Shown here one piece after another: positions 49,022 to 57,579 of a DNA stretch of 64,000 nt (position 1 is its first letter; the number at the start of each line of letters is the position of its first letter). A model generated the notes under the pieces. The model was not told the origin of the DNA. It ran no database searches and worked only from the letters and a program-made list of their open reading frames with translations. The position numbers and the translations under genes are program-made. The stretch is from positions 221,933-285,932 of the forward strand of contig NZ_JAFCKP010000008.1 in the NCBI RefSeq assembly GCF_018130245.1. Direction: 5' to 3'. This DNA is from Bradyrhizobium sp. SZCCT0231 (GTDB lineage: Bacteria > Pseudomonadota > Alphaproteobacteria > Rhizobiales > Xanthobacteraceae).

Positions 49022-49993
49022 ATGACGAAGGCCGTCTGGGCTGCGCTGTTTGCTATTCTCGCGTTCACCGGCGCCGCGCGCGCCGATGACTATCCCACTC
49101 ATCCCATCACCATCATCGTGCCGTTCGCGGCCGGCGGACCGTCGGATGCGATGGCGCGCGTGCTTGCCGAGCGGATGCGCACCTCGCTCGGCCAGCCCGT
49201 CGTGATCGAGAACGTCACCGGCGCGGGCGGCTCGATCGGCGTCGGCCGCGCGGTGCAATCGCCACCCGACGGCTACACCATCTCGTTCGGCCACCTCGGC
49301 ACCCACGTGGCCAACGGTGCCGTCTACAAGCTCAAATACGACCTCGTCGCCGATCTCGAGCCGGTGGTGCTGCTGCCGAGCAACCCGATGATCGTGGTCA
49401 GCAAGAACGCGGTGCCCGCGACCTCGCTGAAGGAGCTCATCGAGTGGCTCAAGTCACGGCCGTCGCCGCCGACCGCAGGTACCGCCGGCGCGGGCTCCGG
49501 CAGCCATATCGCCGGCGTCTATTTCGAGAGCGTCTCCGGCATCAAGCTGCAATACGTGCCGTATCGCGGCACCGCGCCCGCGCTGAACGATCTCATCGCC
49601 GGCCAGATCGACCTCATCCTCGACCAGACCTCCAACTCCATCAACCAGGTCCGCGCCGGCACCATCCGCGCCTACGCCATCACCGACGACAAGCGCCTCG
49701 CCTCGGCGCCCGACATTCCGACCGCGGAGGAGGCGGGCCTGAAAGGCTTCAACATGACGCTGTGGTCCGGCATGTGGGTGCCGAAGGGGACGCCGAAGGA
49801 GATCGTGACCAAGCTCAATGCGGCCGCCGTGGAGGCGCTGAACGATCCGGCGGTGAGGAAGCAGCTCGAAAGCCAGGGCCTCGAGATGACACCCAAGGAT
49901 CAGCTCACGCCCGAAGCGCTCGGCGCGCGGCAGAAGGCCGAGATCGCCAAATGGTGGCCGATGATCAAGGCGGCGAATATCAAGGTGGATTGA
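49022..49993 (+). CDS. Bug/TctC-type tricarboxylate-binding periplasmic protein
   Basis: A 323-residue extracytoplasmic solute receptor with signal peptide (MTKAVWAALFAILAFTGAARA). The family pattern follows: YPTHPITIIVPFAAGGPSDAMAR, IENVTGAGGSIGVGRAVQSPPDGYT, VPYRGTAPALNDLIAGQID and the late WSGMWVPKGTPKEIV. GGGGAG precedes the ATG. No tctA/tctB membrane genes are near, as is usual for the many orphan Bug proteins. Ligand unknown. Confidence 0.92.
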   Translation: MTKAVWAALFAILAFTGAARADDYPTHPITIIVPFAAGGPSDAMARVLAERMRTSLGQPVVIENVTGAGGSIGVGRAVQSPPDGYTISFGHLGTHVANGAVYKLKYDLVADLEPVVLLPSNPMIVVSKNAVPATSLKELIEWLKSRPSPPTAGTAGAGSGSHIAGVYFESVSGIKLQYVPYRGTAPALNDLIAGQIDLILDQTSNSINQVRAGTIRAYAITDDKRLASAPDIPTAEEAGLKGFNMTLWSGMWVPKGTPKEIVTKLNAAAVEALNDPAVRKQLESQGLEMTPKDQLTPEALGARQKAEIAKWWPMIKAANIKVD

Positions 49994-50128
49994 ACCGGGC
50001 GGCGCATGCCTTGTGGTGCGTCGCCAGGTTCTTCGACTCATCCTGAGCAGGCCGGAACGCGGCCACCTCGCGAGAAGCGGGATTTGTCCTGCTCGCTGTC
50101 GCCGCCGCGTTTGCTGGCCGCCGGGCGC

Positions 50129-50515
50129 TCACAGCATGGTTTCCTGATCTGCTGCCAGCGCGCGGTTCAGGCATTGCATCAGATCCGAGGCGACGAACGG
50201 CTTACCGAGAAAACAGATTGCGCCGGCATCTAGCGCACGCACGCGTACGCTCTCATCCGGGAAAGCCGTGATGAAGATGAACGGCGTGGCCGAACCCTGC
50301 GCGCGCATCCGCGTCAACAGATCGATTCCGGTCATCAGCGGCATCTGCACGTCGGCGATCACGCACGAGGTGTCATTCGAATCGGTCGAGCTCAAAAACT
50401 CCTCGGCCGAGGCGAATGTGTGGACGATGTATCCACGCGATTCCAAGAGATTGTTGATCGCGGCCCGAACGTAAGGGTCGTCGTCAAGCACCGAGATGAC
50501 CGAAGCCACTGACAA
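50129..50515 (-). CDS. Single-domain response regulator (FixJ-type receiver)
   Basis: A 128-residue receiver only: acidic pocket SVLDDDPYV, phospho-acceptor D55 in CVIADVQMPLMTGIDLL and Lys105 in FLGKPFVASDL. There is no DNA-binding domain, so it could act as a phosphate sink or relay. TTG start, or a GTG two codons later. It lies 95 bp downstream of the FixJ/NodW-like regulator on the same strand, suggesting a shared signalling unit. Confidence 0.85.
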   Translation of the reverse strand: MSVASVISVLDDDPYVRAAINNLLESRGYIVHTFASAEEFLSSTDSNDTSCVIADVQMPLMTGIDLLTRMRAQGSATPFIFITAFPDESVRVRALDAGAICFLGKPFVASDLMQCLNRALAADQETML

Positions 50516-50610
50516 GACGTCCGCTCCTCGCCGGGAATTACGCTTGCCGTCGCCACGGCTACATACAAAGTCGTAAGGTGGACCTGCCAGTTACGATTGG
50601 AAACTCATAC

Positions 50611-51282
50611 TTAGGTTTGTGCGTCGGATTTGTTGGACCCAATCCCGAGCGCCTCGCTCATTCTCACCAGATCGGCCAGCGACTTCGCGCCCATTTTTCG
50701 CATGATCTGGCCGCGATAGATTTTGACGGTAATTTCCGCCAATCCGAGCTGGGCGGCCACCTGTTTGTTCATCAGGCCGGACGTCACCAGCGACAATACG
50801 TCTCGTTCCCGCGAGGACAGTGACTCGAAGCGCGATCTGACGCTCGAGACCGTCCTGTTGAGGTCGCGGCGCTTGCGGTCTCGCTCGATCGCGGCCTGGA
50901 CTGCGTCCAGAATGTCCTGGTCGCGAACCGGCTTGGTCAAGAAGTCGATCGCGCCGCTCTTCATGGCCCGAACCGTCATGGGAATATCGCCATGACCGGT
51001 AATGAAGATGATGGGCGTGTGGATATTTGCCTTGGCAAGATCGGTCTGCAGCTCAAGGCCGCTTGTTCCGGGCAGGCGGATGTCGAGCACCAGGCAGCTC
51101 GGGACGTCTGGCGGCTTGGCCTGGAGGAGCTGCGGCGCCGAGCCGAATGCTTCGACCTTGAGACCGACCGACTCGAACAGATTGGTGAGCGCACGGCGCA
51201 TGGATGCGTCGTCGTCGACGATGAGGACGATGGGCTGATCGCCGTCCTTCTGCGGCGGCGAAGATTCCGCGCGCTCGGTCAC
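50611..51282 (-). CDS. FixJ/NodW-type response regulator with LuxR helix-turn-helix
   Basis: A 223-residue regulator: receiver (D67 in [16 protein letters not shown], Lys in [10 protein letters not shown]) and a C-terminal LuxR-type domain (about 155-210, [27 protein letters not shown]). The wording of the HTH matches the NodW/NwsB group of Bradyrhizobium, from memory. GTG start overlaps the stop of the kinase gene (GTGA), so the kinase and regulator are made together. Confidence 0.9.
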   Translation of the reverse strand: MTERAESSPPQKDGDQPIVLIVDDDASMRRALTNLFESVGLKVEAFGSAPQLLQAKPPDVPSCLVLDIRLPGTSGLELQTDLAKANIHTPIIFITGHGDIPMTVRAMKSGAIDFLTKPVRDQDILDAVQAAIERDRKRRDLNRTVSSVRSRFESLSSRERDVLSLVTSGLMNKQVAAQLGLAEITVKIYRGQIMRKMGAKSLADLVRMSEALGIGSNKSDAQT

Positions 51283-53264
51283 GATGGTTCCTCTCGGTGG
51301 AGGGGCAAGGTGATCTGAAAAGTCGCGCCGCGCTCCTGGTTGGGTGCGGCGGAAAGTCGTCCGCCATGGGCCTCGATGATGGATCGACAGATCGACAGTC
51401 CCATGCCCAGTCCGGAGGACTTCGTGGTAAAGAACGGCGTGAACAGGCGGTCGATCGCCTGTTCACTGATGCCGACCCCGCAGTCGGAAACGCTCACCAG
51501 CATTGCGTCATCGCCGCTCGCCCCCGAACGGATCGCCAGCTCGCGCGGGCGATCGTGGACGTCTTCCATGGCCTCGATCCCGTTCATGATCAGGTTGATC
51601 AGGACCTGTTGCAACTGGATTCGATCGCCGAGGATCTTTGGTAGTGCCGACGACAGCTCCATTCGTATCGAAACGGCGTGGCTGGCCATCTCGCGCTGAA
51701 CGAGCGCGACGGCCTCCCGCACGACCACATTGGCGTCGAGCAGAACCATCTCGATGTCAGACCGCTTGGCGAGTGCCCGAACGTGACGGATCACGTCGCT
51801 GGCACGCCTGCCGTCCTCGATGATCCACTCGACGGAGCGGCGGGCCGCTTGGAGATCGGGCGGGCTGCGCTGCAGCCAGGCGAGGCAGGCGTCGGCGTTT
51901 GCGATCACTGCGGCGAGCGGCTGATTGATTTCGTGGGCAATGGAAGCGGTCAGCTCACCCAGTGTCGTGACTCGCGTCACATGGGCGAGCTCGGCCTGGG
52001 CCTTGCGCAGCGCGTCTTCGGCTTGATTGGCGCGGATGGCCGCGGTTACGTCAGTGCAGACGCCCCGATAGCCCAGGAAAGCGCCGTCGGCGTCGAAGAA
52101 CGGCTTGCCGCTGGTCCGGACGTAGATCGGCTGCCCGTTGCGGTCTCTGCTGCGATACACCAGGTCGCGGAACGGGACATGGGCATCGAGCGCCGCCCGA
52201 TGTTGTCGCCATTTTTCGGGTTCGAGATCTGCGTCCGGAGCGATGTCCCAGCGCGTGAGTCCGATCAGGCCGGCGGGGACGGTGATGGTATCGGAGTGTT
52301 CCGATACATGGGTGACGCGATGGTCTGGCCCCGTCTCCCAGAACCAGTCGGAGGCGGTTTCGGCATAGTCGCGAAAGCGCTGCTCGCTGTCACGCAGCCT
52401 GCGCTCTGCCTCCTTGGTCGCCGTGATGTCGGATACCGATCCCACGAACTCCACCTGACCGCTGGCATCTCGTGTCGCCCGGGCGACCGCTCGGACGTAC
52501 TTGATGGAACCGTCGGGCATCACAAGCCGGTATTCGTGGTCGTAATCTTTTCCCTCGCGCGCCGCTCGGCCCGTGGTGTTCTGCACCGCGAGCCGGTCCT
52601 CCGGATGGATCCGCTGGAGCATGAACGGGATCTCCGGCTTGGTCCCCTCGTCCAATTGGAAGATGCGATAGGTCTCCTTGGACCACGTGATCTCGCGGGT
52701 TGCGGCCTTCCAGCCGAAACTGCCGGTGTGGCTCAATTCCTGCGCCTGGGCGAGATAAGCCTCGCTCTGTCGCAGCGCATTCTCCGCTTCCTTGCGCTCG
52801 GTAATGTTCTCGCAGGCGACCAGCACGATTGGTCCGCCATCGGCCCGCAGCATGGTCTTGGCATTCTCGCGCACCCATAGCACCGAGCCGTCCTTGCGAA
52901 TCTTCCGGATCTCCCAGGTGTGAGACTGGTCGACGGTCTCAAGGCACAGCGCGACACACGCGCGGACAGTAGCGCGATCTTCCTCGAAGAAGACATCCAG
53001 CACGGATCGGCCGATCAGCTCCGCGGGCGTATAGCCCAGCTGCGCGGCGCCAAACGTGTTCACGTTGATCACGGTTCCCGCCGGGTCGACCATGAAGTAC
53101 ATGACCGGGTTGTGCTCGAAGACTTGCTGCCACTGCTTGACCGCCTCGAGCAGGTCGGGGCCATCGAGCTTGGTGCGCGGCTTAGCGGTGACAGTTTGCC
53201 TGACGCAGCCGACGAGGAATTGCGCGGCTGACTTCCCGAATGTCGCTGCCCGGCCAGGCTTCAT
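51279..53264 (-). CDS. Soluble multi-PAS sensor histidine kinase
   Basis: A 661-residue kinase without membrane spans. Three PAS/PAC modules (about 45-160, 170-290 and 295-420) precede the phospho-acceptor His at about 444 in [20 protein letters not shown] and an ATPase domain with [19 protein letters not shown] and [12 protein letters not shown]. The NodV/FixL-type arrangement with a FixJ-type regulator suggests a transcription switch for a cytoplasmic signal. No sign of the FixL heme pocket was checked for. A start 63 bases upstream is possible. Confidence 0.9.
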   Translation of the reverse strand: MKPGRAATFGKSAAQFLVGCVRQTVTAKPRTKLDGPDLLEAVKQWQQVFEHNPVMYFMVDPAGTVINVNTFGAAQLGYTPAELIGRSVLDVFFEEDRATVRACVALCLETVDQSHTWEIRKIRKDGSVLWVRENAKTMLRADGGPIVLVACENITERKEAENALRQSEAYLAQAQELSHTGSFGWKAATREITWSKETYRIFQLDEGTKPEIPFMLQRIHPEDRLAVQNTTGRAAREGKDYDHEYRLVMPDGSIKYVRAVARATRDASGQVEFVGSVSDITATKEAERRLRDSEQRFRDYAETASDWFWETGPDHRVTHVSEHSDTITVPAGLIGLTRWDIAPDADLEPEKWRQHRAALDAHVPFRDLVYRSRDRNGQPIYVRTSGKPFFDADGAFLGYRGVCTDVTAAIRANQAEDALRKAQAELAHVTRVTTLGELTASIAHEINQPLAAVIANADACLAWLQRSPPDLQAARRSVEWIIEDGRRASDVIRHVRALAKRSDIEMVLLDANVVVREAVALVQREMASHAVSIRMELSSALPKILGDRIQLQQVLINLIMNGIEAMEDVHDRPRELAIRSGASGDDAMLVSVSDCGVGISEQAIDRLFTPFFTTKSSGLGMGLSICRSIIEAHGGRLSAAPNQERGATFQITLPLHREEPS

Positions 53265-53794
53265 CGCAGACGCTCCCGGCGCTCCCGGCGTGAACACGAG
53301 TAGAGCACGTTGCCGCGAGAGGAGCAATTCCGGCCAAGCTCGGATGGGCCGTCATGACGTTCGCCTCTGAATTGACCGCTCGCCGCCTGGTCGATTGCGG
53401 CGCATCAAGGACGCCATGCCGGCAAGGCTTTCACGGTGACCGTGCAGCCGGATCATCGTGCGCCGTCTCGTTGAACATGAGCCAGCCTGGCCCCCGGGCG
53501 AATACGGGACAAACCTAGGTATAGCTCCTCCATTCCTAGTCATGTCGGCAATTTACTTCCGTTCAATTGAGCGTCTCGGCCCCAGCGGACTAGCCTTGCG
53601 ACCAATCGGGAGTATCGGCCGGCCAATCGTAGCGAGCACACGAGAACCGGTCTGAAGCTTACGGCCGAGGCGTCTTATCGACAGGCACGACCAAGGCCGC
53701 TGCAACTCCCGACACGTATCCGCCGTCGCGGCAAATTCACGACCCGCGTGAGGTCGAAGGAAACGAACAGCGCAAGCAACAGAGGGAGACAACA
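53265..53794. other. Divergent intergenic region between the kinase and the Cys-rich operon
   Basis: About 530 bp with no convincing gene. It should hold promoters for the kinase operon and for the Cys-rich microproteins. I see no recognisable operator; a weak inverted pair (CCTAGGTAT / ATTCCTAG) at about 53514-53539 is too imperfect to call. Confidence 0.4.
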
Positions 53795-54004
53795 ATGTGC
53801 GATACATCGGCACTTCCTGAGCGTCGCCTATCGGAGTCCGAACGTTGCTCTTCAGTCAACGGCTGTGCGGTGTGCGGCGGTAGGTTTGGCCTGATCCGCT
53901 ACTATTCCTGGCGCACCGCGCTCTGCTCCAAAAAGTGCGTCGACCGCTTCCGCACACGCCGCGAACGTGACCGCCGGTGGTTGTTCCGGGCTCAGGTCGC
54001 GTGA
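53795..54004 (+). CDS. Zinc-ribbon-like small protein
   Basis: A 69-residue protein with cysteines spaced CAVCGGRFG ... LCSKKCVDRF, a C-x2-C / C-x3-C pattern suited to zinc, followed by a very basic helix (RFRTRRERDRRW). GGGAGA precedes the ATG. It opens a row of small Cys-rich genes. Short proteins of this wording are widespread in Bradyrhizobium, from memory. Function unknown. Confidence 0.7.
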   Translation: MCDTSALPERRLSESERCSSVNGCAVCGGRFGLIRYYSWRTALCSKKCVDRFRTRRERDRRWLFRAQVA

Positions 54005-54058
54005 GGCCGGGCTGGAGAGCTGACACCGTTCCGAAGGTCTGATCCGGGAGCCCGTGCG

Positions 54059-54451
54059 TTGAACCGCTCATGCAAGCTCTTGTGCTCGATGGTTCTCCTC
54101 GGCTCCATTGCGACGGTCCAGGCCCAGGAGACGGGACACGGCGCCGTTCACCGCCAGCACCCACCCCAGGACCAGGCGCTGCACGAAAAATTCTATTCGA
54201 CCTGGCACATGCCGGACAATCCGAGCCTCAGTTGTTGCAACAGCGCCGACTGCTATCCGACCGATATCAAATACATCGACGGCCAAATCTATGCGCGGCG
54301 CCGGGAGGACGGGAGATACATTCGGATCCCACCGCAAAAGGTGGAGCGAAACCGGGATAATCCGGACGGCCGAAACCATCTTTGCGCTCCACCGCCCGCA
54401 CTGTCTCCGCTCGACAGCGTCTACTGCTTCGCTTTGGGAGGTGCCACATGA
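54059..54451 (+). CDS. Exported Cys-containing hypothetical protein
   Basis: A 130-residue protein with a signal peptide (MNRSCKLLCSMVLLGSIATVQAQ). The mature part has a His-rich start (GHGAVHRQHPP), then SLSCCNSADCYPTDIKYIDG, RRREDGRYIRIPPQKVE and two later cysteines. Start is TTG; an ATG 30 bases inside would also leave a signal peptide. Its stop overlaps the next gene's ATG (ATGA). No named family. Confidence 0.65.
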   Translation: MNRSCKLLCSMVLLGSIATVQAQETGHGAVHRQHPPQDQALHEKFYSTWHMPDNPSLSCCNSADCYPTDIKYIDGQIYARRREDGRYIRIPPQKVERNRDNPDGRNHLCAPPPALSPLDSVYCFALGGAT

Positions 54452-54636
54452 GATTCGCGTTCGTGCTGGTCAACGGCCGGACCCCGTTCCGGCCGACCTG
54501 GTGCACGCAGTGCTGCGAGCCGATCAGCGGCAGCTATCTCCGCGAGATCGCGACCCGTCTGCCTTACTGCGACCATCAATGCTACGCGCTGTTCTGCGAG
54601 GCGCTCGCGAAAGATGGCGTGAGAGCGGTTTCATGA
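54448..54636 (+). CDS. Cys-rich microprotein A
   Basis: A 62-residue protein: FVLVNGRTPFRPTWCTQCCEP near the start and LPYCDHQCYALFC near the end give C-x2-C plus C-x3-C, likely one zinc site. GGGAGG precedes the ATG, which overlaps the previous stop, and its own stop overlaps the next ATG. It is a paralogue of the next protein. Function unknown. Confidence 0.65.
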   Translation: MRFAFVLVNGRTPFRPTWCTQCCEPISGSYLREIATRLPYCDHQCYALFCEALAKDGVRAVS

Positions 54637-54995
54637 AGTTCGTGCTGGTCAATCACGAGCCTCCGTTGCACACGGCCACGTGCAGCACATGCTCGCGGTC
54701 GCTCGGCTCCGGCTATGTCCGGCACGCGCGGACACAGCGCCGTTACTGTGACTACGATTGCTACCGGCGCGGCGAGTTCGTCTCGTTGTTGATGCAATGG
54801 CCGGTGCCTCTGCGGACAGAGCCGGCAGGCAGGAACGTCGAGCTTGCCGCTGGCAGCATGATCGAGATGTTGACGGTCCTGGGTGCCGTCTGGTGCTGGA
54901 GCTGCACGATCAACGCCTGGACCTTCGCGAGAGCTTTGACCGGCGCATATTTGGACGGCCGCGATCTGATCACGATGGAGGGAGGTGACACCTAG
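54633..54995 (+). CDS. Cys-rich protein B (paralogue of A)
   Basis: A 120-residue protein whose first half repeats the pattern of its neighbour: FVLVNHEPPLHTATCSTCSRS ... RRYCDYDCYRRGEF, again C-x2-C and C-x3-C. The second half adds a hydrophobic segment (about 78-100, MIEMLTVLGAVWCWSCTINAW). Start overlaps the previous stop by ATGA. The shared N-terminal pattern suggests a local duplication. Function unknown. Confidence 0.65.
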   Translation: MKFVLVNHEPPLHTATCSTCSRSLGSGYVRHARTQRRYCDYDCYRRGEFVSLLMQWPVPLRTEPAGRNVELAAGSMIEMLTVLGAVWCWSCTINAWTFARALTGAYLDGRDLITMEGGDT

Positions 54996-55070
54996 CTGCG
55001 CGACTGCACTCGCGCGGAGGCCGCAGCGACGCAACCTTGCAGGCGCCGTGTCCAGCCCCGGCGGCGTCGA

Positions 55071-57260
55071 CTAGGGAGCGGGTGCTGCGGCCGCCACGGG
55101 TGCCGCTGCACCGGCCTCATGCGTGACCACGCGCTGGTCGCTCTTGCCGGCGACCATGCCGCTGCCCTCGAACCTTGCGCGGTAGACCAGCACGTTCTCG
55201 ATCACGCGCTGGACGTAGTTGCGGGTCTCCGACAGCGGAATGCGCTCGACCCAGTCGACCGGATCGACATTGGGATCCCTGGGATCGCCGCGCGCCTGCA
55301 CCCATTCGCGCACGCGTCCGCGGCCGGCATTGTAGCCGGCGAAGGTCATGATCTGGTTGCCGCGATATTCCGACAGAAGCGCACTGAGCTCGGCCGCGCC
55401 CATCTGGGTGTTGTAGACGGGATCGGACACCATCCTGTCCCAGTCATAGGTGAGGCCGAAGCGTTTGGCGGTATCTCGGCCCGCTTCCGGCGTCACCTGC
55501 ATCAGCCCGACCGCATTGGCCGGCGACTTGTCGCGCTGGTCGAACGAGCTCTCGGTGCGCGCCACCGAATAGATCACGCTGGTCTCGATCGCGGGCGCGA
55601 CCTGCTTGTGCTCGGGAATGCCGATGGTCGGGAACGCGTAATGGTCCAGCGCGAGCCCGCGCGCCAGCGCGGACTTGCCGACCTCCAGCATCACGCGCGC
55701 ATCGTTGCGCCGGCCGGCAAGCTCGCCGAGCGCTTCGAGCGCCGCGACGTCGGTGCTCTCCTTTGCAAAATCCTCGGCGTAATAGAACACCATGTCGCGC
55801 TCGCCGATCCCGTACAGCATGTCGGCGGCGCGGACGCGTTCGTCCGCAAGCTGTGTATCGGCAGAGGCCAGAACCGGCGAGGGCGCACGCAGCTCGATGC
55901 GGTCGAGCCCGAGCTTGGCGCGGGCGAGCTGGCCGTAATAGGCGGTCTGATAGCGCGCCGCCGCCCGATAGCTCATGCGCGCATCGGCCATTGCGCCCAT
56001 GGCCTCGGCGGCGCGGCCGCGCCAGTAATGGGCCCGCGACAGCGCGATTGGATTGGCCGAGCCTTCGTCGATCGCGGCGAAGTGCATCATCGCCGTCTTG
56101 GGATCGTCGAGAAAGCGCAGCGCGATCCAGCCGCACATGAAGTGGTAGTCGACGCGATAGACTTCCTTTTCCGGCACCGCGGCCGTGCGCACCACATCAT
56201 AGGCGGTCCTGGACTTGCCCTGGTCGAGCAGCTTGCGCGCGAGCAGGCGGCGCTCGCGCCACCAGGCATCGGTGTCCTGGGCGGCCATGGTGTCGGGTGC
56301 GGCAGCGAGGATCACCTCGGCAGCGTCGTCGATGCGGTCCTTCTGGAGATGCCATTGCGCGCGGCACAGCACGTAGCCGAGATCGCGGCGGGCGTCAGCG
56401 GCGACGTCATCGAGATAGTCCTTGGCCTTGTTCGCCTTGCCGGTGACCGCGGCACAGGCTTTGACGATCGCGAGCGCATCCTCGCCGAGCCGTTTGGCGG
56501 CGCGCCTTGCGCCGGCATAGTCCTTGGCGCCGAGGCGCTTGTCCATGCGGGCCCGATGATCGTCCGCCGTGAGGAAATCACGGAACGCCTCGTAAGCGTC
56601 CTCCTCACTGCGCTCCGACAATTCGTCGGTGCGCCAGGCTTCGCGCACGAGCCGCGCAGCCCTGTCGGCCTCGCCTTCAGTGAGCAGCACGCGGGCGAGC
56701 GCGAACTTGCCCTTGGCGCTGGTCGGCCGGTCCATGGTGAATTTGTGCACGGTGCCGGCGTCGGCCTTCTCCTGCCACAGCCGCGCCTCCGCGCGCCGGC
56801 GCAGGAGCGTGCTGCTCGGCCAGTCGGGATTGGCGGCGAGGAAGCCGGCGTAGCGCTTGAAATTCGCGGTGCTCTCGGAGTGGCGCAGCATGAACCAGTC
56901 GGCGAGCTTCTGTCCGGCGGGGTCAGCGATGCGGTCGCGCGCCGCGCTCGCGTCATCCGTCTTGCCCTTGCGCGCGAGATCGATGGCGTCCTTCAGCGCG
57001 GCGAGGTCGCCGGTCAGCGGCGGCAGTGCCGGCTTGGCCGCGGGCTCGTCGACCGTCTTCTTCGACTTGCGCCTGGCGTCGGCGTGCTTGCCGTGTCGCG
57101 CTTTGCCGGCGGAGGCGTGGCGGTGCTTGCCGGCTTTCGCCTCATGCGTCTTCTTCGGCGCGGACGATTTGTGACTAGTCTTCGCCGCCAGCTCGGCGGG
57201 AAGCAAGGCCATCGCGGCCACGGCAACGACACACGCGAGCGAGCGTAGGCACTGGTTCAT
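55071..57260 (-). CDS. slt: Soluble lytic murein transglycosylase
   Basis: Cuts peptidoglycan between MurNAc and GlcNAc. The 729-residue periplasmic protein has a signal peptide (to about residue 26), a His/Lys-rich linker (27-70), a long alpha-superhelical region (80-550) and a C-terminal lysozyme-like domain with the catalytic E570 in ARTESSFDQRDKSP, GLMQVTPEAG and FAGYNAGRGRV. The tail is Ala/Pro-rich. The layout matches Slt70. Confidence 0.94.
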   Translation of the reverse strand: MNQCLRSLACVVAVAAMALLPAELAAKTSHKSSAPKKTHEAKAGKHRHASAGKARHGKHADARRKSKKTVDEPAAKPALPPLTGDLAALKDAIDLARKGKTDDASAARDRIADPAGQKLADWFMLRHSESTANFKRYAGFLAANPDWPSSTLLRRRAEARLWQEKADAGTVHKFTMDRPTSAKGKFALARVLLTEGEADRAARLVREAWRTDELSERSEEDAYEAFRDFLTADDHRARMDKRLGAKDYAGARRAAKRLGEDALAIVKACAAVTGKANKAKDYLDDVAADARRDLGYVLCRAQWHLQKDRIDDAAEVILAAAPDTMAAQDTDAWWRERRLLARKLLDQGKSRTAYDVVRTAAVPEKEVYRVDYHFMCGWIALRFLDDPKTAMMHFAAIDEGSANPIALSRAHYWRGRAAEAMGAMADARMSYRAAARYQTAYYGQLARAKLGLDRIELRAPSPVLASADTQLADERVRAADMLYGIGERDMVFYYAEDFAKESTDVAALEALGELAGRRNDARVMLEVGKSALARGLALDHYAFPTIGIPEHKQVAPAIETSVIYSVARTESSFDQRDKSPANAVGLMQVTPEAGRDTAKRFGLTYDWDRMVSDPVYNTQMGAAELSALLSEYRGNQIMTFAGYNAGRGRVREWVQARGDPRDPNVDPVDWVERIPLSETRNYVQRVIENVLVYRARFEGSGMVAGKSDQRVVTHEAGAAAPVAAAAPAP

Positions 57261-57579
57261 TCGATGGTCCCCCCTGCGAAACCACTACAAACCAAGGTCC
57301 GCGACGACATGCGGCTTGCGAATCAAAGCATCGAACGATGCATCAGCATCGTGTCGCATCCTCAGGCTGTCGCAACAATGCGGCAAAATACGGATGGGAA
57401 CTCGGGAACTTCCGAAATGGCGGAAGAGGCAGTGGCTTTAACCTTTGTTAACGATCAGGGCTCGCGCGACGGGAGTGCACGGTTCAGGACGTCAGGGCGG
57501 CGAGATTGCGCGTGTTCCAACGACCAAATCCGGTGTATGAGTTCCCTCGCTTCGTCCTTTCAGCCTTTGCCCTGCACCT
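57261..57579. other. Divergent intergenic region
   Basis: About 319 bp between the divergent transglycosylase and adenylate cyclase genes. No gene, operator or RNA element is recognised; promoters for both are expected here. Confidence 0.4.

Noticed and set aside
50611-53264. Identity as the oxygen sensor system FixLJ
   Set aside because: The kinase has three PAS domains and no clear FixL signature, and no fix or nif genes are near; only a general FixJ/NodW-type label is supported.
53352-53543. 63-codon frame on the minus strand
   Set aside because: No ribosome binding site and no features; it lies in the leader region of the kinase gene.
55119-57248. 709-codon open frame on the plus strand
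   Set aside because: Antisense of the lytic transglycosylase; an artefact of third-position GC bias.
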